In this document: one piece after another, positions 1-5,476 of the stretch | Layout of the letters: the number at the start of each line of letters is the position of its first letter | How positions within the stretch are numbered: the stretch's first letter is position 1 | Made by a program: the position numbers and the translations under genes | Notes under the pieces: generated by a model | The model's database searches: none | The model's input: the letters and a program-made list of their open reading frames with translations, nothing else | Told to the model about the DNA's origin: nothing | Source: Clostridiales bacterium | GTDB taxonomy: Bacteria; Bacillota; Clostridia; Oscillospirales; Acutalibacteraceae | Assembly: GCA_019418545.1 (NCBI GenBank) | Contig: DYBQ01000033.1 | Coordinates: 12,552 to 22,021 of the forward strand | Length of the DNA: 9,470 nucleotides | Reading direction: 5' to 3'

Positions 1-900
1 GCACTGGATGGGCTGGGGAATAACCGCCGGGAAATGCTGACTTCCGTTAACACGGTGATGGATTCGCTGGATGCAGACCGCAGGCGAAATTTGGATGGAC
101 AGCTGGGCTTTTTTGACATGCCGTCTGCCGGGGAGGAACAGGAATCGAAAAAAGAGAGGCTACCTGCTATGCCGGACTTCTCCCCATCGGCAAAACTGGC
201 GATGGAAAAAGAAGTAACCGGGATGTATCTTTCCGGCCATCCGGTGTCAGAATATTCCCAGCTGTTCCGAAAAAAAGCCGTGCTTTCTATGGGAGATATT
301 CAAAAGGATGCCCGGGAAAACGGCGGAAAATTTCGCGACGGCCAACGGGTGCGGGTTTTGGGAGCCATACAATCAGTCAAACAGAAAATTACCAAAAGCA
401 GCGGTACTATGGCCTTTGTAATGTTGGAAGATTTGTATGATGCTATGGAGCTGCTAGTATTTCCCAACGTATACAGCCGATACAGCGCCCTTCTTCGGGA
501 AGGAAAAATTGTTTTGGCTGAAGGAAGGCTGAGCCTTACAGAAGAAAAAGATACCAAGCTGGTGTGCGATACGGTTTTTCCGCCGCCAGATGCTCATGCA
601 TCCCTTTCTCCGTGGAAAGAACAGCCGGACAGGCCTCAAAAGGAAGAGAAAAAGCATTCTTCCCGTCCTGGACTCTACCTCAAGGTTCCGGGAAAGGACA
701 GCCGGGAATATCAAAAAGCTCTGCAATATATTTCGATTTTTGATGGAGCAACCCCACTGTATCTTTATTTACAGGACACGGGAAAGCTGGTACGAGCGCC
801 GGTTTCCATGAATTTGGATGTCAATCCGGTGCTTATCCGGGAACTGAAAAAGTTGTTGGGGGAGGATTGTGTCGCGCTGGTGGGACAGGACAATCTCTGA
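1..900 (+). CDS. dnaE: DNA polymerase III subunit alpha, C-terminal part (5' end outside the window)
   Basis: This is the last 299 residues of the replicative polymerase subunit that extends DNA at the fork. The frame is open from base 1, so the catalytic PHP and polymerase domains lie upstream of the window. Residues 69-81 carry the conserved KEVTGMYLSGHP stretch found just before the OB domain of DnaE. Residues about 117-192 (RVRVLGAI...VMLEDLYDAMELLVFP...) match the OB-fold nucleic-acid-binding domain of the family. After a charged linker, residues about 222-299 form the short C-terminal domain seen in many clostridial DnaE proteins, ending in a TGA. No clear intrinsic terminator follows; the next gene has its own promoter. 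The DnaE identity is secure. PolC is unlikely because PolC lacks this C-terminal order of YLSGHP motif then OB fold. Confidence 0.95.
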   Translation, partial: ALDGLGNNRREMLTSVNTVMDSLDADRRRNLDGQLGFFDMPSAGEEQESKKERLPAMPDFSPSAKLAMEKEVTGMYLSGHPVSEYSQLFRKKAVLSMGDIQKDARENGGKFRDGQRVRVLGAIQSVKQKITKSSGTMAFVMLEDLYDAMELLVFPNVYSRYSALLREGKIVLAEGRLSLTEEKDTKLVCDTVFPPPDAHASLSPWKEQPDRPQKEEKKHSSRPGLYLKVPGKDSREYQKALQYISIFDGATPLYLYLQDTGKLVRAPVSMNLDVNPVLIRELKKLLGEDCVALVGQDNL

Positions 901-989
901 ATGTTCTACTATTTTTTTGAATGATAAAAAAAATTAGCAAAATGAGACAAATTAGCTGTATCAGGGAGATTTTTTTACATGAGAAATAC

Positions 990-1018
990 TTGATTATTCG
1001 CGCTCTATTTATTATAAT
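990..1018 (+). promoter_or_regulatory. SigA-type promoter for pfkA
   Basis: A TTGATT -35 box (990-995) and a perfect TATAAT -10 box (1013-1018) are separated by 17 nt, the optimal spacing. Transcription would start near 1025, giving a leader of about 87 nt before pfkA. The assignment is by sequence match only. Confidence 0.75.
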
Positions 1019-1039
1019 AAGTAGTAAGAATGAATATGT

Positions 1040-1059
1040 GAGCAGGGGCTTCCCTGCTC
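1040..1059 (+). promoter_or_regulatory. hairpin in the pfkA 5' leader
   Basis: GAGCAGGG (1040-1047) pairs perfectly with CCCTGCTC (1052-1059) around a four-base loop, GCTT. It sits about 15 nt after the predicted transcription start and ends 36 nt before the pfkA AGGAGG. It is followed only by CTTTACAAAA, a weak U tract. It could be a 5' stabilising stem, an attenuator, or a weak terminator for read-through from dnaE. Confidence 0.5.
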
Positions 1060-1111
1060 CTTTACAAAATGGGAATCAGTAATATAACATGATTTAGGAG
1101 GACGGTATATT

Positions 1112-2080
1112 ATGAGTACCAAAACAATTGCCGTGTTGACCAGTGGAGGAGACGCTCCCGGAATGAATGCTGCGCTTCGCGCAGTAGTTCGTACAGCGAT
1201 TTCTTATGGAATGCATGTGTATGGCGTCCGCAGAGGATATAATGGCCTTCTTAACGGCGATATGATTGAAATGAATCTGCGCAGTGTTTCCGATATTATT
1301 CATCACGGTGGAACTGCCCTGTATACTGCCCGCAGCCCCGAATTCAATACGCCTGCAGGCGTACAGAAGGCTGCTGATAAATGCCGCGCCATGGGAATTG
1401 ATGGCGTAGTGGTCATCGGTGGCGACGGCTCCTTCCGTGGCGCAAGAGATTTGACCAATGCAGGTATTCCCTGTATCGGTGTTCCCGGAACCATTGATAA
1501 TGATATTGCATGTACTGAATATACAGTTGGCTTTGATACGGCTATGAATACTGCCATGGAGATGGTAGACCGTCTTCGTGATACCACAGAATCTCATGAC
1601 CGCTGCAGCGTGGTAGAAGTAATGGGCCGCCGTTGCGGCGACTTGGCATTGCATACCGGTATTGCAGTAGGCGCAACCGCGATTCTGGTTCCCGAAGTTC
1701 CCTATGATTTTGAACGTGACGTGATTCAGCGTATGAAATTCACCCAGAAGACCGGCAAAAAGCACTTTATCATTGTGGTTGCCGAGGGTGTTGGCGGAGT
1801 AGAACAGCTCGCAAAGAATATTCAGGATGAAACCGGAATTGAAACCCGTGCAACCGTTCTGGGTCATGTGCAGCGCGGCGGTTCTCCTACACTTCGTGAC
1901 CGTGTGATGGCCAGCCGTATGGGCTATCATGCAGTGGAGTTGCTGGATAAAGGAATTGGCAATCGTGTGGTAGCTTATCGTGAAAGCAAGATTGTTGATT
2001 TTGATATTACCGAAGCACTGGAAATGAAGCGTGTGTTCGACAAAAAGCTCTATGAAATCGCTTTGAGAATTTCTATTTGA
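1112..2080 (+). CDS. pfkA: ATP-dependent 6-phosphofructokinase
   Basis: This cytosolic enzyme phosphorylates fructose 6-phosphate to fructose 1,6-bisphosphate, the committed step of glycolysis. The 322-residue length is typical of bacterial allosteric PfkA. Visible motifs are SGGDAPGMNA (11-20, nucleotide loop), GGDGS (103-107), PGTIDND (125-131, with the catalytic aspartate at 129), MGRRCGDLA (171-179) and the signature GHVQRGGSPTLRDR (251-264). The glycine in GGDGS, rather than the aspartate of GGDDS, points to ATP rather than pyrophosphate as donor. R23 and R27 match the effector-site arginines R21 and R25 of the E. coli enzyme, R74 matches R72, and R156, R164 and R173 match R154, R162 and R171, so allosteric control is likely. 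An AGGAGG (1096-1101) lies 10 nt before the ATG. A terminator follows, so this is probably a single-gene unit after dnaE. Confidence 0.98.
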   Translation: MSTKTIAVLTSGGDAPGMNAALRAVVRTAISYGMHVYGVRRGYNGLLNGDMIEMNLRSVSDIIHHGGTALYTARSPEFNTPAGVQKAADKCRAMGIDGVVVIGGDGSFRGARDLTNAGIPCIGVPGTIDNDIACTEYTVGFDTAMNTAMEMVDRLRDTTESHDRCSVVEVMGRRCGDLALHTGIAVGATAILVPEVPYDFERDVIQRMKFTQKTGKKHFIIVVAEGVGGVEQLAKNIQDETGIETRATVLGHVQRGGSPTLRDRVMASRMGYHAVELLDKGIGNRVVAYRESKIVDFDITEALEMKRVFDKKLYEIALRISI

Positions 2081-2112
2081 TTAACAAGTATTAAAATTTA
2101 TATAATCATCAA

Positions 2113-2146
2113 CAGGGATTTATCCTTTTGGATAAATCCCTGTTTT
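2113..2146 (+). terminator. Rho-independent terminator after pfkA
   Basis: CAGGGATTTATCC (2113-2125) and GGATAAATCCCTG (2130-2142) form a perfect 13-bp stem with a TTTT loop, followed by TTTT. It lies 33 nt after the pfkA stop and separates pfkA from the redox operon. The run of U is short, but the stem is long and perfect. Confidence 0.85.
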
Positions 2147-2200
2147 GTACCAGAAAAGGTTAGCTTTCCTTTTCTATCGCGTCCTGACCTCAAATTTTAA

Positions 2201-2213
2201 AACCTGACAGGTT
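2201..2213. promoter_or_regulatory. operator-like inverted repeat upstream of the redox operon
   Basis: AACCTG-A-CAGGTT is a perfect 6-bp inverted repeat about a single central base, 49 nt before the lipoprotein ATG. The CCTGAC core (2203-2208) also occurs at 2183-2188, exactly 20 bp (two helical turns) upstream. No convincing -35/-10 pair could be placed in 2147-2262, although TAATAC at 2233-2238 could act as a -10. Regulator binding is speculative. Confidence 0.3.
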
Positions 2214-2262
2214 CCTTATTTGGTTACAGTGTGTAATACATTATTTTTTACAGGAGGTATCT

Positions 2263-2835
2263 ATGAAAGTACCTGTTTTGATTACCGCACTTTGTCTGTC
2301 TCTTTGCTTAACTGCATGTGGCAATCAAGAGGCACCAGAAGCTTCCCAGCAAGTCCAGTCTTCTGCCTCAGAAACTGCCGGAATTTTATCGCAATTTACT
2401 GCGCAGGATTTGCAAGGGGATTCAATAAATCAAGAGATTTTTCAAGGCCACAAACTCACGATGGTAAATGTGTGGGCAACCTTTTGTACCCCTTGTATCA
2501 ATGAAATGCCGGATTTAGGAGAATTATCGCAGGAATATTCCGATAAGGGAGTTCAAATTATAGGAATGGTCTCGGATGCAATGGCATCCGATGGCAGTAT
2601 TGATAAGGAGCAAGTTGCCTTGGCGCAGGAAATTGTGGATTCTACGGCGGCTAATTATACGCACATCCTGCCAGGTGAGGATTTATATGGCCTTTTATAT
2701 CAAATTACCTCCGTTCCAACCACTTTCTTCGTGGATGAAGAGGGAAATCAGGTTGGGAACACATATTTGGGTGCCAAAGATAAGGAGGCATGGAAAGCCA
2801 TTATTGACCAGCTGCTGGAAGAGGTAGAGAAATGA
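2263..2835 (+). CDS. TlpA/ResA-like thioredoxin-fold lipoprotein
   Basis: This 190-residue secreted lipoprotein would act as a thiol-disulfide oxidoreductase on the outer face of the membrane. Residues 1-19 form a lipoprotein signal ending in the lipobox LTAC, so C19 should be lipidated. A low-complexity Q/S/E/A tether spans about 20-40. The thioredoxin fold follows: MVNVWATFCTPC at 67-78 has the redox pair C75-C78 after the usual tryptophan (W71), and ITSVPTTFFVD has the family cis-proline at P152. The CTPC active site and the N-terminal anchor are typical of the TlpA/ResA/AhpC-TSA-like group. AGGAGG (2252-2257) lies 5 nt before the ATG. The stop overlaps the ATG of the next gene (ATGA), so the two are translationally coupled. 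The physiological partner is not known; the neighbours suggest it is kept reduced by the membrane iron-sulfur protein downstream. Confidence 0.92.
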   Translation: MKVPVLITALCLSLCLTACGNQEAPEASQQVQSSASETAGILSQFTAQDLQGDSINQEIFQGHKLTMVNVWATFCTPCINEMPDLGELSQEYSDKGVQIIGMVSDAMASDGSIDKEQVALAQEIVDSTAANYTHILPGEDLYGLLYQITSVPTTFFVDEEGNQVGNTYLGAKDKEAWKAIIDQLLEEVEK

Positions 2836-2978
2836 AGTTCTTTAAGAGCCGGTATTTTACTTTTTTGCTTCTGCTCATAGGCGTTGCTTTTGTAGTAATA
2901 GGAGTATGGCAGGAAGAGACCGAAGAGGTCTACCGAAAAGCTATCAATATTTGTATGGAGTGTATTGGCCTTGGTTAA
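2832..2978 (+). CDS. CXXC-motif single-helix small protein, CD1871A-like
   Basis: This gene encodes only 48 residues. A basic N-terminus (MKFFKSRYF) is followed by one hydrophobic helix (about 9-25), an acidic segment (QEETEEVYRKA), and a C-terminal CMECIGLG with a CXXC pair at C41 and C44. This fits the small clostridial CXXC proteins known as the CD1871A family, which as I recall sit between a TlpA-like gene and a 4Fe-4S membrane protein gene; that family match is from memory, not from a search. The ATG overlaps the lipoprotein stop (ATGA at 2832-2835), and a GAGG at 2821-2824 gives a ribosome site 7 nt upstream. Its 3' end overlaps the next gene by 14 nt. With a positive N-terminus, the CXXC tail is predicted to face outside, near the thioredoxin-fold lipoprotein. 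A role as a thiol relay is inference. Confidence 0.82.
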   Translation: MKFFKSRYFTFLLLLIGVAFVVIGVWQEETEEVYRKAINICMECIGLG

Positions 2979-3834
2979 AAAGATTCGAAAACATCTGCGC
3001 ACCATCGTTCAAATTTGTGTTGCGGCTTTGACGAATGGCTATGCGGCGGGATTCACCAGAGGGACAATTTATAAAGGAAATTCCAAGGCGGTTTGTGTTC
3101 CTGGCTTAAACTGCTATTCCTGTCCGGGGGCTTTGGGGGCTTGCCCCATTGGCTCTTTTCAGGCGGTAATCACCAGCCGGGACCATGTGTTTTCCTATTA
3201 TGTGGTGGGATTTTTACTTTTGTTTGGAGCTTTGCTGGGACGCTTTGTTTGCGGATGGCTGTGCCCCTTTGGATTGGTGCAGGATTTGCTGTATAAAATT
3301 CCGTTCCCCAAAAAGCTAAAAAAATTGCCGGGTGACCGTTTTCTCCGATTTCTCAAATATGTGATTCTAATTGGCTTTGTGATTATACTGCCCCTCACGG
3401 TGCTGGATGTAGTGGGACAGGGGCAGCCATGGTTTTGTAAATACATCTGTCCTTCAGGGACGCTATTTGGGGGAATTCCCCTGATTTCTGCCAATCCGGC
3501 CTTGCAGTCTGCCCTTTCCTGGCTGTTTACATGGAAATTTGGTTTGCTGGTGGTGCTGCTGTTGCTGTCTATAGTGGTATATCGTCCGTTTTGCCGCTAT
3601 CTTTGTCCGTTGGGCGCTGCCTATAGTGTCTTTAATCCGGTGGCTCTCTATCGATATTCCGTAAATCAGCAAACTTGTACCCAGTGTAAAGCCTGCCAAA
3701 AGGCTTGCCCCATGGATATCCCCGTATACAAAAAGCCGAACAGCCTCGAATGTATCCGTTGTGGGAAATGTAAGGCTGCCTGTCCTCATCAGTCCATCTG
3801 CTCGACGTTTTCGTCGAAAAAGAAAAAGCCATGA
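2965..3834 (+). CDS. NapH/NosR-like polytopic 4Fe-4S membrane protein
   Basis: This 289-residue membrane electron-transfer protein has about four hydrophobic segments (about 13-30, 76-95, 130-150 and 193-208). Three CxxxCP motifs follow one another (CGWLCPFG 96-103, CKYICPSG 158-165, CRYLCPLG 210-217), the hallmark of the NapH/NosR/CcoG-like group. An N-terminal cysteine set (C44, C50, C53, C60 in NCYSCPGALGACPIG) is additional. The C-terminal domain holds two classical 4Fe-4S sites: C238/C241/C244/C248 and C263/C266/C269/C273. The start is a TTG at 2965 inside the upstream gene, with GGAG at 2957-2960; a second TTG at 2971 has slightly better spacing and cannot be excluded. No ATG start is available without losing the N-terminal part. 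As last gene of the operon it probably feeds electrons across the membrane toward the CXXC protein and the lipoprotein (inference). The name NapH would be misleading, as no nitrate reductase genes are present. Confidence 0.92.
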   Translation: MALVKKIRKHLRTIVQICVAALTNGYAAGFTRGTIYKGNSKAVCVPGLNCYSCPGALGACPIGSFQAVITSRDHVFSYYVVGFLLLFGALLGRFVCGWLCPFGLVQDLLYKIPFPKKLKKLPGDRFLRFLKYVILIGFVIILPLTVLDVVGQGQPWFCKYICPSGTLFGGIPLISANPALQSALSWLFTWKFGLLVVLLLLSIVVYRPFCRYLCPLGAAYSVFNPVALYRYSVNQQTCTQCKACQKACPMDIPVYKKPNSLECIRCGKCKAACPHQSICSTFSSKKKKP

Positions 3835-3878
3835 TTGTCTCCCACACAGTTTCGTGTACTACATGATTGATAAACTGA

Positions 3879-3908
3879 GGCCGGCCCCTTTTAGGGGCCG
3901 GCCTTTTC
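3879..3908 (+). terminator. GC-rich terminator between convergent genes
   Basis: GGCCGGCCCC (3879-3888) and GGGGCCGGCC (3894-3903) form a perfect 10-bp stem with loop TTTTA, followed by TTTTCTCTTT. The U-rich side serves the plus-strand redox operon. The minus-strand gene ends at 3916, just beyond it; read from that side the stem is followed by TCAGTTTATC, a poorer tail, so it may act only weakly in that direction. Confidence 0.88.
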
Positions 3909-3915
3909 TCTTTAT

Positions 3916-5121
3916 CTACATGTTTTCCTGTACAAACATAAAAATCATTCCAAAAACGTTTATCATAATTCCAGCTGTCCACAAAAAGCGCTCCCAACGC
4001 CGGGGTAAACTCTTGGGCAGCAGGCACAGTCCCAGCAGGGCCGCCGGAAGCATGTCTACGGTATATCGAGCTCCAAATTGCCAGCCGCCCATAGTTTTGT
4101 GGGCGCATAGAGCCAGCAGAACCAAAAGCAGAGGAATCAGAGAAAAACACAGTACTTCCCGTATTTGTGGACACGTTCTTTCATGAAAAAGGTGGATACC
4201 ATAAACAATAAAAACAGGATTTACCAGAAAAAACAGAAACCCGTTAAACATGGGGAATTGAAAAGAGAGGTTTCCATCGATGGTAGGAAGCCGAAAAAGC
4301 TGGAGAACATTAGGAAGAATATAGGAATAGTGGAATTGTCCATATTGGCTTTGGGTGAATTCTGGAAGATAGTTGTGTCCAAATTCCAGCGGATTTCCAA
4401 ATCGGGCGGCATTATAGGCCATCATGGCACCGGCAATGAGTAAAACAGCTGTAATTCCAGGCAGCAGTGTATAAAGGGTACGTCCCAGAGTGCGTCTCCC
4501 TTTCCACAAAAACCAGCAGCCCGCTGCAAGAAGAAAAATTGCCGAAAACGGACGGCATCCCACGGCCAGTGCCAGAAGAATCAGGCATAGGTTCCTTTTT
4601 TGAGAGAGCAAGGCCCACAACCCCCAAAAGCAAAAGGCAAGATTTAAAACCTGCGCCTGGTTCCAAACCCCGCCGGTGCGGGAAAGCTCTGTCAGATTGG
4701 TGGCATAGGTGAAAAAGATACCCCAGAATACACAAAGCGCCGGACGATATCCCACAGCTCGAAAACATCCATAGGCTCCAAGAAAGGCAGCAATACCATA
4801 GAGAGCAATCAACAAATTTGCTGGGGACATTCCCAAAATCGCCACAAAAGGCAGGCTGAACAGGCTGGAAAGCGGCGGGAAGGATACATAATAGTTTCCT
4901 TGATAAATAGCCAGTTCCAACCAGGTGTAAGATGCACCACCTTCAATGTCTAAATGGCCATTTAACCAGTTTTGTGCCTGTAGAGCATAACTGTCATAAA
5001 CATTGGAGCAAAGTAACGTACCGCCAGCTATCGTGTGATACAAAAGATATCCAAAGATTAGAAGGACTATAGCGGAAGACAGAATTTCAAATTGATTTCG
5101 TATTCGGAAGAAAGAATTCAA
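3916..5121 (-). CDS. polytopic membrane protein, GT-C (PMT/ArnT-like) putative glycosyltransferase
   Basis: This is an integral membrane protein with about ten hydrophobic helices and the look of GT-C glycosyltransferases, which use lipid-linked sugars on the outer face of the membrane. Numbering from the longer ATG form (start at 5157, 413 residues), the first helix is about 26-44. The first outer loop holds NVYDSYALQAQNWLNGHLD (52-70), where an acidic residue is typical of the GT-C catalytic site, and YVSFPPLSSLFSLP (90-103) resembles the family's PP-containing loop. FGNPLEFGHNYLPEF (253-267) and GGWQFGARYTVDMLP (357-371) also resemble conserved loops of this class. I choose TTG at 5121 as start because a perfect AGGAGG (5131-5136) lies 9 nt upstream, while ATG 5157 has no ribosome site and would translate through that AGGAGG; the protein is then 401 residues. 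Substrate and exact family are not determined. It is transcribed alone, divergently from the giant surface protein. Confidence 0.75.
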   Translation of the reverse strand: MNSFFRIRNQFEILSSAIVLLIFGYLLYHTIAGGTLLCSNVYDSYALQAQNWLNGHLDIEGGASYTWLELAIYQGNYYVSFPPLSSLFSLPFVAILGMSPANLLIALYGIAAFLGAYGCFRAVGYRPALCVFWGIFFTYATNLTELSRTGGVWNQAQVLNLAFCFWGLWALLSQKRNLCLILLALAVGCRPFSAIFLLAAGCWFLWKGRRTLGRTLYTLLPGITAVLLIAGAMMAYNAARFGNPLEFGHNYLPEFTQSQYGQFHYSYILPNVLQLFRLPTIDGNLSFQFPMFNGFLFFLVNPVFIVYGIHLFHERTCPQIREVLCFSLIPLLLVLLALCAHKTMGGWQFGARYTVDMLPAALLGLCLLPKSLPRRWERFLWTAGIMINVFGMIFMFVQENM

Positions 5122-5130
5122 TGTACCAAA

Positions 5131-5136
5131 CCTCCT
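5131..5136 (-). promoter_or_regulatory. ribosome binding site supporting a TTG start at 5121
   Basis: On the minus strand this reads AGGAGG, followed by TTTGGTACA and then TTG. The 9-nt spacing is good. The region before the alternative ATG at 5157 (GAGCGGTTGTTTTAA) has no recognisable site. Confidence 0.7.
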
Positions 5137-5170
5137 GTCAAAGCAAATTGGAGACATTTAAAACAACCGC

Positions 5171-5187
5171 TCATTTAAAATAAATGA
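5171..5187. promoter_or_regulatory. 17-bp palindrome just downstream of the minus-strand promoter
   Basis: TCATTTA-AAA-TAAATGA is a perfect 7-bp inverted repeat with a three-base centre. It lies a few bases after the predicted start of the GT-C-like gene's transcript (near 5190), a usual place for a repressor operator. It is AT-rich, so chance occurrence is possible. Confidence 0.4.
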
Positions 5188-5197
5188 TTTCCTTTTT

Positions 5198-5226
5198 ATT
5201 GTACGAAAGAAATGGCAATCATGCAA
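5198..5226 (-). promoter_or_regulatory. promoter candidate for the GT-C-like gene
   Basis: Read on the minus strand, TTGCAT (5226-5221) and TACAAT (5203-5198) are 17 nt apart. The -10 matches consensus at five of six positions and the -35 at three. Transcription would begin near 5190, leaving a leader of about 70 nt before the TTG at 5121, or about 33 nt before the ATG at 5157. Confidence 0.5.
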
Positions 5227-5327
5227 GATTCTTCGTATTGGAAAAGCTTTTTGAAAAAGGAGATAGGGGAATTCAGTAAAAAATAGTGAAATTCGTATTT
5301 TTTAGAGACGGTTGTTATTTTTTGTTG

Positions 5328-5356
5328 TTGAAAATGTAAGAGTTATGTCTCAAAAT
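5328..5356 (+). promoter_or_regulatory. weak promoter candidate for the giant surface protein
   Basis: TTGAAA (5328-5333) and CAAAAT (5351-5356) are 17 nt apart, with five and four of six consensus matches. The leader to the GTG at 5477 would be about 114 nt. Other AT-rich placements are possible. Confidence 0.3.
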
Positions 5357-5383
5357 AATAACAGGTACTGTGGGGAAGGAGTA

Positions 5384-5400
5384 AATGCGTTTGACGCATT
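5384..5400 (+). promoter_or_regulatory. palindrome in the leader of the giant gene
   Basis: AATGCGT-TTG-ACGCATT is a perfect 7-bp inverted repeat with a three-base centre. As DNA it could be an operator; as RNA it is a small hairpin whose 5' arm contains the ATG (5385) of the possible upstream ORF. Confidence 0.4.
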
Positions 5401-5462
5401 GCTACAGGATTGTGAAATATTGTTATGGAAGGAGGATAGGTCGATTTCGTACCCCAGTAAAG

Positions 5463-5469
5463 AAGGAGG
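5463..5469 (+). promoter_or_regulatory. ribosome binding site supporting the GTG start at 5477
   Basis: AAGGAGG lies 7 nt before the GTG, a strong site at good spacing. The GTG is followed directly by a classical signal peptide, which fixes the start although no ATG is present there. Confidence 0.85.
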
Positions 5470-5476
5470 AAAGATT

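Larger units (their letters stand above)
5122..5476. other. divergent intergenic control region
   Basis: This stretch of 355 bases holds no convincing long gene. It contains a minus-strand promoter (5198-5226), a 17-bp palindrome (5171-5187), an AT-only inverted repeat TAAAAAATA/TATTTTTTA (5277-5285 and 5296-5304), a weak plus-strand promoter candidate (5328-5356), a second 17-bp palindrome (5384-5400), and three Shine-Dalgarno-like sites (5376-5381, 5427-5435, 5463-5469). A 31-codon ORF runs from ATG 5385 to TGA 5480 and overlaps the GTG start of the giant gene by four bases. It encodes a basic peptide beginning MRLTHCYRIVKY and resembles no family I recognise. Its SD-like site lies only 3 nt from its ATG, so translation is doubtful. 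Confidence 0.6.

Noticed and set aside
1094..1930. Minus-strand ORF of 278 codons opposite pfkA
   Set aside because: Its product is rich in H, N and C without any domain, and it is the antisense of a highly biased, conserved glycolytic gene.
3802..3817. TCGACG-TTTT-CGTCGA stem near the end of the iron-sulfur gene
   Set aside because: It is inside the coding frame and is followed by A rather than T on the plus strand, so it is not a terminator; the true terminator lies at 3879-3908.
3632..4174. Minus-strand ORF of 180 codons spanning the convergent terminator
   Set aside because: It runs through the perfect GC-rich terminator and overlaps two well-supported genes in other frames.
5277..5304. 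TAAAAAATA/TATTTTTTA inverted repeat in the divergent region
   Set aside because: The stem is made only of A and T with a 10-base loop, which is weak as RNA and likely by chance in an AT-rich gap.
5158..5476. Search for a catabolite-repression (cre) site, CRISPR repeats, tRNA, insertion-sequence ends or attachment sites here and in the other gaps
   Set aside because: The nearest cre-like string (TGAAATTCG at 5287-5295) has its CG out of register. No spaced direct repeats, tRNA-like cloverleaf, transposase or terminal repeats were seen anywhere in the window.
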